A stretch of DNA of 64,000 nucleotides from Paramecium pentaurelia (lineage: Eukaryota; Ciliophora; Oligohymenophorea; Peniculida; Parameciidae). The position numbers and the translations under genes are program-made. Positions 13,061 through 24,100 of this stretch are shown piece after piece. The stretch covers positions 310,001-374,000 of the forward strand of contig CAJJDO010000054.1 in NCBI GenBank assembly GCA_905183005.1, read 5' to 3'. The notes below the pieces were generated by a model. The model saw nothing but the letters and a program-made list of their open reading frames with translations. It made no database searches and was not told the DNA's origin. The stretch's first letter is position 1. Every line of letters begins with the position of its first letter.

Positions 13061-13348
13061 AATTTGGAATTGTCAAAGGTAGTGGATGGGTTGATAAATG
13101 TTAAGATTGTTAGTTTGAAGGAAATATGAATTAATTGAGAATTCATAACACCTAGTTTTCATATTTAGAATCTTGTTACATCAAATCCTATCATTGAGAG
13201 ATGCACGAAATTATCATTTTCTATATAAGTAAATAATGATAAAAATTATTACAATTAGGTTGGTTTAAGATTTTAATTGGTTAAAATAAAAAAAGAATCC
13301 AAACTTTATTATTGATTGACTGATTATTATTTTATAAAATGATTTATT

Positions 13349-14841
13349 TCAATTGAATAAAGTTATCATTCCACTTTCTTGTTAATTGGTATCGATTGCA
13401 CTACACTCTTCTTCGCATTATTTATAGAGCTCGATTAAAAAACAATGTAATTAAAAAACAACATTAGATACTTCAAAGACAATCAATTCCACAAGTGCTA
13501 ATATAAACCCTATCCAAAACAAATAACCATATTGAACATGTTTCGATGAGCCTTATACATCTTCCTGAAATAAACCATATGAAGCAATAAAGATATATCC
13601 AATTATCCCTATTAGATTAATTAATAAAATATAATTCAAATAATCATACCATTAAGTTTTCATTTTTGCATTATATTCCCTTTCATATCTATCCAAATTT
13701 GGTTAGATGGCGTCATCAAAATATTTTTCTAATGTTTATTCATATTGCAATCTATATTTTTATTGGTATTTTTCTTTTATTTATTCAGATGGCTCAACAG
13801 GTTTCTGAATTCTTTTTTTTAATATATTTAAGGTTTTTGACCATGCAATTCCACTTGAATGCAATGTTGGCAATCTCAATTTTAATTCCAACCATACTTT
13901 ACTATACAATTTATCAAAAATTATTAAAAAAACCACACACTTCTATAACAAATAATAGCTAACCACGCTTAAACTATAAAATCTATAATAAATTTGCATG
14001 TTGCATAAAAATATAAGAACAGTATACAAAACCATCATTAATATTGTTGTAACAATAAATCTAATAAAGCTAGGTTTAATAAAATTCCATCCAGATGATT
14101 CTTTTTTATTTAATCTACTTAGGATTAAAACTGTGAAACCAACTAAACCTTAAGTTATTGATTCAGTGATAATCCAAAAAACTATTGAAGTTATCATATA
14201 AGGATGTTGTTTTTATGGTATGAAGTAAAGGCAATTGCATTCTTCTCGTGTATAGCTAAAGTTTCTCCAGTTATTTTTCTCTGGCGAATCATAAGCGCAT
14301 GTCATATTTCCTTAATTATAAATGTCAATATAACAATTTATTGTCAAGGTATTCATCACATTTGAGTAAAGAATTGTACCTTTAAATAATAGGAAATCTC
14401 TCTAAACGATATATTAATTATTACTAAAGCACAAATAATCTCAACATATAATGAAATTTTTATCATCCACTTATAGAAATCAAGTTCGGATTATTTCTCG
14501 TCTGTGAACTTTTTTTAAGACTAATCAAAAATATCTTTCATCTTTTGTCTAACATAAAATGCAACTGAAATAACCATAAATATTCTCAGTATTGAATAAG
14601 CATAGCATACAGGTAAAAAGACTTCATTCATACTTGAATTGCTGGTAGCAATTTCAGCCTAATATAGTGGATTTGTAATATTCTATTCAAAATCTGAAAA
14701 AGTGATGAGTCTCCACCATTGAGAATAAAAAGAGCAATATTTTGAATTCGAACTATTGTCAAGCCCCCATAATTGATTGTTAAGATTTGATATTTAACTC
14801 AATATTCCACTAATTTCTGAGCAGGTAATATTTCTCATCAT
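13349..14841 (-). CDS. multi-pass membrane protein
   Basis: Start at tandem ATGs, outermost at 14841 (MMRNITCSEISGILSQ); stop TGA at 13349-13351; one 23-nt intron (GTAATAATT...TTTAG) gives 489 residues. Strongly hydrophobic segments include YAYSILRIFMVISVAF, KISLYVEIICAL, SIVFWIITESITQGLVGFTV, FIRFIVTTILMMVLYTVLIF, YILLINLIGIIGYIFIA and GYLFWIGFILALVELIVF, so six or more helices. Between helices 3 and 4 is a Cys-rich, probably extracellular loop with possible N-glycosylation sites (..NMTC.., ..NFSY..). A long basic cytoplasmic stretch carries Lys/Gln-rich helices. The topology recalls a receptor or channel-like protein, but I recognise no specific family. It converges with the small plus-strand gene at 13060. 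Confidence 0.75.
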
Positions 14842-16594
14842 TATAATTATTTAATAAAATAATTGATTTGATCAATATTTCTATGCTTTTCGAACTCAGA
14901 AATTTAACTCATTTATTTCTTAAAATTTAGAATTAGAATTAAAATCTTTATTTATGTTTTTCTGAATTCATATTTTGGTTATATTGCACCAATATTATTT
15001 ATTTATAAAACTATAAAATGACATTTTAAATTTAAGTCGACTTTAACTAAAGAGAAAATTACTAATTACATGAGTCCAAAAGCTACAATTAATTAAAAAA
15101 AAAATTGAAATTAATAAATTTAAGCTTCAAAACAATTATAAATCAAGCTAAAAAATGGAGTATTTATATTTAAAAAGAATAGTAGTATTCTGGTCAAATA
15201 AAAGGGGGAGACTAGAATTGATTAAAAAACCCATTCAAAAATGTAAATCTTGAATTTAAAAACTCATAATAATATGAATTTTGGTTTTTTAGTCTAACAT
15301 TATTAAAGATTTATCTATAAAAAGTTATAATAAAGTATTTCGAATAAAATTACCTGAAATTAAAATAGGGTGGTTTTTAAAGCAAGTCTCTAAATTTTAC
15401 TTATGGATAGTAAAATAAGAAATCAGGGCATCAAAAAGGTCATTTTACTGATAAAAAATAAGGATGTTGAATATTATTCACAATTTTAAAGAAAACCATT
15501 TTTTTTTTAAACAAAATATATAGGAGATTTTATTTGTATCTTAACATAGTTGAAATAAATATAAAAATAATTAAGATTCTTATAAGAGTTTAACTCATTA
15601 TATAAACTTTACTTCAATCATAAAAAATTAATAGTATTGATGGATTGATTTATTTTAGTCCGTAAGAACAAAATTTGATAATAACTTAAAGTAATTGAGA
15701 AATATTAAAGAAAAAAGCTTAAAAATATAAATTTGATTCTTCACTAGATTAGGAATTTTTTATTTTGAAAATATTTTAAATAATAAAAATAAGACTATAA
15801 AATAAATAATGATATCATCAATTACTATAAAATATACATTTAAATGTTGCAGCCCATAGATTTATTCAACAAATATAATATGAACATCAAAAATTTTACT
15901 ATATATTTCATTTCGATAATCAAAATTTTGAGAATCAAGGTCATAAATGATTTAGAAGATTATAAAATCAAAATTGTGTCTTAACTTATTCCTCATCGTG
16001 AATATTTATCAATTATTGTTTTTTAATAATTATGAGTTTTTAGATAAAATAAAACTTATTTATTAATTGATTTACTAATTTAGCAGTTTCCAAACTTTTC
16101 AAGTTAGTTTAATTAAGGGGATATGGAGCTTATAATATTTGATTAATTTAACATAATATTATTTATTTCATTGACTTACTTGAACAAAAGGATTACAATA
16201 TACTTTTGGTTAATATAAAAAAAATAATAAATTGTCTAAAGAATACCCATTTAGTTTTCCTTAAAAAATTTAGAAATATGAAAATCCATTCAAAACTATT
16301 GCAACAAATTATCATTATAATTGACCATCCTTCTAAATTTGAATTTTCCTAGCTTTTGCCAACATTTTGGATTTGTTTTTTGACAAAAAATATTCATATA
16401 TTATAAAATATATTTTTCTCTAATTAATATTTTCTAATAAAGATGAATTTATTTATAATTTAAACATCATAAAAATTTTTGAATTTGAATATCATATCAT
16501 ATTCTTTTAAACAATTTTTTAATTAAGAACAACAATAATAACTTTTCACATCAAGAAGAAAGAAAGAAATAAAATTCAATAAATAAAATAAATT
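14842..16594. other. long gene-poor stretch
   Basis: About 1.75 kb between two minus-strand genes, unusually long for this compact region. It is extremely AT-rich. Only short open frames occur: one at 15157 reads MEYLYLKRIVVFWSNKRGRL before TGA, and another around 15300-15450 reads ..KLPEIKIGWFLKQVSKFYLW. Neither is long enough to exceed chance under a TGA-only stop code. They could be decayed remnants of a lost gene copy. No RNA gene or repeat was seen. Confidence 0.4.
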
Positions 16595-18447
16595 TCAAAT
16601 ACTCACATAGATACCATACTTTTTAATTTCTTCAATTTTTTTTCTAGATTTCCCTTAGGTGATACTGGCATTTCCATTCAAATATATTTATTTGCATTCT
16701 AAATGCTTTTTTAATTTGGCAATATTTAATATTTAGTCTAATGCTTTTTCAGTTAATGTGTTGGATTGGAGATGTAATGCTGTAACACTTTAAAATATAC
16801 TTAACCTCAATACCTAGATTCTTCGATGACTTAGATTAACTTGGCAAAAAGGTCATCAGTTAATTTACATTTGTTCAATTTTAAGACTTTGACAATTTTT
16901 TTATTTTTTAATGCTTCATTGATAGCTTAAATCAACAATTCATTCATTTCTAAGATATTTTAATTATTACCAAGAGTAGAGAAATCAATCATTTCGAATT
17001 TTTCGAACATGGCAAGAGTATTAAGAATTTTATCATTTAGTTTTGGGTCCTTATTAAATTTTTAGACTTTAACAAATTTGGATGATGATAATTTATTTCT
17101 GTTAGTGTTTGGTGCAGATACTTCTGAGGGTTCTGTTTATAACATTGTTACACTTCTATCTTTTCTTTAGAATTATCCTGGTGTAAAGGTATGGCTGAAA
17201 TAATTAGTTTTACCGACATTATATTGTGGAGATGCAGGTTAAGTTGGCTATTATGAAATATACATTGATTATGTCAACTTTTCATCATTGATATCTTGAT
17301 AAATGATATCTGAATCTGTTAATTTATCATCTTTATCTAATAATAATTAGTCAAGTTGTTTATTTTAATGGGAAAATTAGTTTTTAATGTACTCAATTGG
17401 AATTTAGAATTTTTGTTAATCAGCTATAAACTTGACTTGAGAATCAATTTAAGAAAATTAGAGTTATATTTTATTAATCAATTCGGAACCATGTTCTTTA
17501 CTATTACATAACTCTTTTGCATCCATTTTTAATTTTTGATTTTGACATTTTTCAACAAAGAAATCGTTTAATTTATTTCCTGTTAATTAAAGCCATTTAT
17601 TTGCCTGATTTATTAGTTAAGCAAATTCTAACTCTATTTTTCTTTTGTTATCATCATATTATAAGTTGTAATTATTTGAAATTCTTGATTTAATTTCTTC
17701 TTTTATTAAATTTAATTCATCAAATAATTCATTAAACTTTATATCTATTGATAACAATTTAGCATCCTTTGATTATAGTAACTTAAATTCAAATTCTTCA
17801 GAGTATGCCTTTTGTTCGATTTTGGTTCTCATTTATTTTACAACTTCATACATTGTTGTTATATCATAAAATGTTTATTCCATCTCCTTCACATAGTCAT
17901 CAATGGGTTTATAATTGTGAAACTTATGATTTCCGAATAAAGCACAATTAACACAAATATATTCGCCATCTTCTTAACAAACTAATTCTAATGGTTTTAA
18001 GTGAATGGAACATTAATCTCCTTAATTATCTTTTTATGGCAATTATTCAAATGAATGTGATTGAGACATGTTCTTACTTAGTTGAAAATTTTGATGACCA
18101 TCACCTGAAAATTCACTAACATCCTAAGCTGAAATTCGAGGAATTGCATCCTCTGGAGTTACATAAGTATGGCATTTATGAACAGTTCTCTTCTTTTTCA
18201 GTAAGACAATAATGCTCTGATTAATAGGAAAGAATTTTAATTCTTTGTCAACTTGGCATTCGATGCTTAATTTAATTTGTGATTCAATTTACTTATCTTC
18301 ATTGCAAACCAGCTTCAATTGTGATTAAAAATATTATGTCACACATAACTAACATATTGAATGGCCACAGGATGGAAGAACATGGGGACTTCTATCCTGT
18401 AAATTAAACTCATGTTAACATTAACAACATTAAAATTCTTTATCCAT
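16595..18447 (-). CDS. TRIM-like protein: RING finger, B-box, coiled coil, C-terminal LRR
   Basis: Start ATG 18447 (MDKEFQCCQCQHEF). One 26-nt intron near 16790 gives 608 residues; stop TGA at 16595-16597. The RING-type zinc finger is at residues 7-40: C-C-x2-C, then LPSCGHSICQLC. The B-box at about residues 155-200 has CSIHLKPLELVCQEDGEYIC and then NCALFGNHKFHNY. A long coiled coil follows (about 200-380). The C-terminus carries two leucine-rich-repeat-like units, IVKVLKLNKCKLTDDLFAKL and ALHLQSNTLTEKALDQIL. RING plus B-box plus coiled coil defines TRIM-type ubiquitin ligases; substrates are unknown. The start is only two codons after an in-frame TGA ending the upstream gene, so a shared transcript or one longer protein is possible. 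Confidence 0.85.
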
Positions 18448-18453
18448 ATAAAA

Positions 18454-19366
18454 TCAATTTATTCTAAAGAGATTATTTTTGCTAATTGTTATTTTCTCGG
18501 CAGGTATTCTCCTTATCTCTTCTTTTTTAGCACTCATAGATCGGTTCTTACTTTGAGTGACTTTTAGTTTCATCAAATATTGTTCTTCTGCCTCTTCTAA
18601 TTCTGTGACTCTCATTTGTCTTTCTTTAAATTACAAAGCCTCTTTTATAATCTTCTATTTATAATTATATGATCCTTCTTATTATTTCTAAAATTAATAT
18701 TCATAATACCATTTATAATTAGATGATTTTATCCTATTGATGTTAAAGATGAGCCTATCTGATTTGTTTGTGAGATTTGCAATTAGTCCCATAGATTTCA
18801 TTCCAAGTTTATAATTTTGCTTGAGATAAATTCGTTTTATATTCTTTATTTAAGAAAGAATGAGTTTCAGAATATAATTATTTCTCTATCAAATACTTCT
18901 ATATCTTACAGTTTTCAACGTTTTAGCTTCTTTTTATTCTCTCCATTTTGGACATATTGGCTCTTTATGAATATTCTTCAAGTTTCTTTTATCTAATCTC
19001 ATCAAGGTATTACTAATCATATAAATAATAGTTCAAATATGTACCTTTCTCATCTAGTCCTCATTGACTCTAGATTTTGTAGAAATAATTGATTAAATTT
19101 CATTACTTGTTCTAGAAATATTTCTCTAACAATTCAAATCTTGGTGTTAAATATGATTCAGTCGAGACTTCAGCAATTTGATGTTATCAGCCTGATATCG
19201 GTTTATTTTCCGAACTTAATTCAGTTTCAAATCCAGTAGCTCTCTTATACAATTTATTGAACTCTTACCCTGCATCATTATAGTTTATATTTTAGGATGG
19301 AGACTAGGTTGCACTTGTGGTCATATTACCCTGAGAATAAAGGATTCGGTTTTATTTTTGGTTCAT
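18454..19366 (-). CDS. coiled-coil hypothetical protein with an unexplained in-frame TGA
   Basis: Start ATG 19366 (MNQKQNRILYSQGNMTTSAT). Three introns (37, 32 and 22 nt) give a frame ending KKEEIRRIPAEKITISKNN... and TGA at 18454-18456. A TGA at 19187-19189, 59 codons after the start, remains in frame. It lies between ..SSENKPISG and QHQIAEVSTESYLTPRFE, both of which look like genuine protein. A 48-nt GT..AG intron could remove it, but that is longer than its neighbours. From about residue 85 the protein is a Lys/Glu/Gln-rich coiled coil (VNEDQMRKQYLDEIRQKKLE). No family is recognised. Its stop is in the same frame as the start of the RING/B-box gene, two codons further on. Confidence 0.6.
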
Positions 19367-19676
19367 AATATATTAATATTTTATTTATAAACTCTTTTTT
19401 ATCTTCTGTATCGATTATTTCTATTTATAATTCAGCTTTATTTACCTATCTATGATCCTATTAGTTATTTAAAATACAAAAATATTACCTTGATTTTAAT
19501 GAGGTTCACTATTTTTCGTGTTTAATAATATGCTTTTATTGATTTATATATTTTATTATTAGAAATTAGAGTTTTAGTATGTTGTGATACCTTTACGCTC
19601 TATGAAATCGAATTATTAAACTTTTTCTTTTTTTTTAACTTATTTATAAAATTTTAACATAATATCATGATAACAA
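19367..19676. other. intergenic region
   Basis: 310 bp between two minus-strand genes. The stretch next to ATG 19366 stays open in another frame (..DTEDKKEFINKILIYYEP..) but has no start codon. The rest is AT-rich with T runs. No feature is supported. Confidence 0.4.
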
Positions 19677-20997
19677 TCAATCTATTTTTTGTTTTTTATT
19701 TTACAATTTTGCATCTTTCAAAAGATTTAATTTATGGTAACGGGACTTAAAATGTTATTCAATTTCAAACGGTCCATTCATTGTTTTATTGCATAATTTA
19801 CATACTTATTTTTTCCAATTTGTTCTTGATTTTAGTTTTTGAGTTTATTTATACTTTTCTATCATTTAAGGAGTTATTGTTAAAATATTTTCTAATTTTT
19901 ATGAACTTATTTTAAATTACTCATCCCCTAATTTATCATCTTAAGATAATTAACAAAACAAACTATAAATTTTTTATGCTGGAATTACAACCTACTCTTT
20001 AAAAGTTTGAGTTGATTCAAATTCCAATAAAAATAATCTATTAGCTATAATATCAATTTTCGAATTGCATAAAATTCTATTTTTGATCCATTAAATTTAT
20101 TTTTTTGTATAAGCCATTGTATCATTAATTAATCTTTCTGTCCCTTCTTTTAATAGTTCTTAAAATTTATCATCGACATTTGGAAATTGCAACCCCGATT
20201 CTTTATAATATTAATAAAGTTTATTGAATTATCTATATCCTATACTTTATAGTACTCCACCAACCTAATTTTAATTGTTATGTAATATTTCGAATATTCT
20301 TAATATTTCTTCTATACCTCCTTAATCAAGCATTTCATTTATCCTTTCAGTAACTTTCATCTTTAAATCTTCACTTTTCTTCCATTTAGGCCAAAGTATT
20401 AAGAAATTATTGCTTCTTAATTTACATTAATCTGAATGATGATCTAACTATTCAGATGGTAATTATCCTGTAGTTTGATAAAATTTAATTGAGTTTATAA
20501 TTCTTCTATGATCATTTGGATGAAATTTTTCAGCAGCCAAAGGATCTATCTCATTTAAAAATTAATAAGGCTCTTTTCCATTTAAGTTTAATTCAGCTAC
20601 CTAAATCATTTATTTATCTTCTGTCTCTTAATTAAATAATATTGATTCTATGTAATAATGTGTGCCTCCTACTAAGACCGGAATTTTTGCTTTTGACTAT
20701 AATTCCTCTATTTTTTAGATTGCCACTAAAATGGAGTTAATAAGAGTTCTTACTATTGTTCCATTATTTTCGATTAAATCCTTCAGATTATAAATCTAAC
20801 AAATCAATTCCGTGATGCTTTTTTATTGCCTGTTCTGCCGCTGTGGCTTTTGCAGTCATAATATTAGCTTCTTTGTAAATTTGCATTGAATCGCAAGATA
20901 TAATCTCATAATTGTCTATTCCTAAATTCAAAGATAAGTTTGTCTTTCCTGCTGCTGTTGTACCAATTATATATACAATAAAGCCATTATTATTCAT
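19677..20997 (-). CDS. tRNA isopentenyltransferase (MiaA/MOD5/TRIT1 type) with apparent +1 frame break
   Basis: This enzyme transfers dimethylallyl from DMAPP to A37 of tRNAs that read U-starting codons. Start ATG 20997. Residues 7-17 form the P-loop (IIGTTAAGKTN), followed by ISCDSMQIYKEANI, the substrate motif, and KATAAEQAIKKHHGIDLLD. After a +1 shift at about 20794 the frame continues YNLKDLIENNG..., then PVLVGGTHYYIES (conserved GGT-x2-Y), HPNDHRRIINSIKFYQTTG, and GVLQSIGYRQF. The C-terminus has a eukaryote-type matrin zinc finger, CKLCNKTMNGPFEIEQHFKS followed by RYHK. Stop TGA 19677-19679. The span of 1,321 nt is 3n+1, matching exactly one extra base. Without the shift the protein is truncated before the GGT motif. 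A sequencing error, a real mutation or an unusual 52-nt intron could explain this. Family certain, integrity uncertain. Confidence 0.85.
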
Positions 20998-21169
20998 TAA
21001 ATTAGAATTTTATTAAAAATATAAAAAAAATATTCATCAAAAGAACCTTCATTCAATTTAGGATAGATTGACTAAAAATTATTATTTCTTAATTTTCTTT
21101 TTGGAATAAACTTAGCTTCAAAATTATTTAATTGTTTTATAATTGTATAAATTTTGAGTTCAAAAATAA

Positions 21170-24100
21170 TCATTCATGAAATTACTCATGATCTTTATTT
21201 TAAGCTCTATCTATTTTCGCTGAATTTAGTGATAGAACTTTTTCCTCTTATTTTGGAGCTGGTGGTAGTACTTTAGGATCATAAGGCCATTTTTCTATCA
21301 TTTCTTAAGGATTTGCCAAATAGCTACCCTATCCAAACAAAAGTTTAAATCCATAGAATTTACCCTAAGATATAGATTAAATTGTATACATAAAACAAAG
21401 GATGAGACTAATCTTTAATTAAATTTAAATAGAAGGCATTCGGAATGGCGTGTTTAACAGTCAAAATTTATTCAGTTGGTCCCTTAATTCCTAATATATA
21501 AGCTCTAGCCTTTCCTGGATTATAACCAAAGTAGACAAATGTCCACTAATATGGTATTAGTTTGAAAGCATGGCTAACTGGCTCAAAAGTAGGATCTTTG
21601 AGAGTGTAAGTACTAGCAACAATTTCATCAGTTTTAGTAAATAATGCAAGAGTTCTATCACCAATATATCTTTCATCGGATCCTTCATTGTTAGTTGATA
21701 ATCTAACAAGGCCTCTATATTCATCAGTTAATTCAGGAGTTAAGACAGCATTTTACATCCAGAATCCAAATGAATATTCTACCAAGCCTGGTTTGTCATT
21801 GAATGTAAATTAAAATTTATCTTTTTTGTCGTTGATATCATCTTGAAGTGTAGTATCAATCATTTAGACAGGCCATTTAAAATCTTCAGCGTCGAGAGGT
21901 TGAACTGGTAATTTGCGATGCAATTTGAGTACCATGTCAACAACCTTCTAGCTTTCACTAATGAAAGATCCCTGACCAAGGAAAATTCTTGGATCAAACA
22001 ACCATCCATGAAATCCTCTAAATCCAAACTCTTTGGCTCCCAAAACAAACTTAGCATATCCAGTTAAAGCTCTATGTTAGACTTATAATTCAATGTGTTA
22101 AGCTTTTTATTATTCTCTAAACAAAACCATTCCATAGAATTATCCAGTTTTATAAGCTGCATAAACATAAGTCCAAGCACCTTCTAATTCTGTATATGGT
22201 AATTTGCCATCAACAGAATTTGATGTTTTGAGTACATCATAAGTACTAAATTCATAATTTCCAAGAGTTAAAAAAGCTGTCAGGACTCTATCTCCTAATT
22301 CACTTTTGTCTTAGTCTTCTTTATTAGATGAAAACCTGAAAATATTATGTCTTTCTTATCTTTCAGTGAGGGTTGTTGGAAATGATATTAACCATCTTGT
22401 CCAAACACCTATAGAATATTCATCAACAGATTCAACTTCAGTTGTGAAGACTTAAGTTATAGCCTTTTCGGTTTCCATAACTCCTTCCTCCTTGTTAAAC
22501 CACATGTATTTCTGATTAGTTGATTAAGCTCTGTAATTTGGCAATATATCTTCATAACCTCTTTTTTGAATACTTACAAAAGCTCCTAACCCATATTAGG
22601 CCACCCAATTTTAAAGATCTCCTTAGAATCTTTTAGTGAATGGATCTTTGGCTATGTATATTCCAGTGTAATGTGGTACATAGTGTTAGACTCCTTTGAA
22701 TACAATTGGTTTATCATTATCGAATAAATGTAATAATGCATGAACCTCTTACATATCTTCATTGTAACCCATATATATATAAATCCATGCTTTTTTGTTA
22801 TGACCAAGTTCTATCTTTTCTTCTAAAAACTTAGCTTCATTCCAATCTTTCAATCCATTTATTGTGTAAGTGGATAATTTTATAGAATCTACGCAAACAG
22901 AGGCATAAAGTGTTCTATCTCCTTGAATTCTTTTGTCATTCAAATGCTCTTTATCATTATTTGTAACTCTAAATAGAATTTGACAATCATTGGCACTTTA
23001 TCCCTTAACTTCAGTAATCTTGAACCACCCACTGATTGCATATTCACCAACAGATGACCAAGTATCCCCTCTTAATTCTGTACCACCGACATCATCTGTC
23101 ACAGTTTCCATTTTACCAATCAATTCTTATTGTCCATGTTTCTACTTATGAATATAGTCAATAGTCAATTACTAATCAAGAGCAAAAGAATTATCAATTG
23201 CTTTCTTTACATCTTCAACCAACCCAAAGAAAGATCCAACCCCAAAATTTACTGACATCTTACTCATTAAACCTTAGAAACCAGGAATATCTGGTTCACC
23301 TCCTATATGTAAAATTACAAAGTCTCCTAAAGGCTTATGAAGTAAATCTTAATTTTTAATTTACTATATATCTTTTCCATCATATACAAAATATGAAGCT
23401 AATTAACTCATTCTTTAATAACCCATGTAGATATAATTCCATTGTCCCTCTAATTTGGAATAAGCTATAGTTCTTAGTTCATTAGGGGCATCATCATTCA
23501 AATCATAAGTAGAAAATTAATAATGTCCTTAAACAACATGAGAAGCCAATATCCTATCTCCCATAGCAATTTTACCTACTTCAATCTATTCGTTTGAAGT
23601 CAATCTAACTAATTACATTTCCTATGGTAATTTATACAATCTTTCTGGCCATGCTTGTAACAGCCTGCACCAGAATCCTATGCTGTATTCCTACATTGAT
23701 TCAATTGGTTTGTCTGGTTCATCGATGAATTTTATAGTTTAAGGCTAACCAAGAACTATCTTCCCTGCATTTTCCCAATTATTCTTCTTCTCTTACGAGA
23801 ATAGTTTTGAAGCCATTATAAAAACTGGCAATTATAAAAAGTTTTCTTTACGGAATGAACCCTCACCAAAATTAATTGTTAATTGTGCTAGTCTACTATT
23901 AAAATTTTCCAATATTCCGTCTCTTCCTACATAAAACCAAAACTTTGACGTTACAGCATGAAGTATGGGTTCCAAACCTCTATTTTCATGAGCATCTGCT
24001 TTCAAATAATATTGAATTTTTCTTTCCTTCTTTGAATAAGCAAAATAAGCAAATGTCCAAATTTCAAGTTATTATTTTGGAATATTACATTCGAAGGGAA

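Noticed and set aside
13666..13962. Plus-strand hydrophobic frame of 98 codons
   Set aside because: It overlaps the well-supported membrane-protein gene on the other strand and has no independent support.
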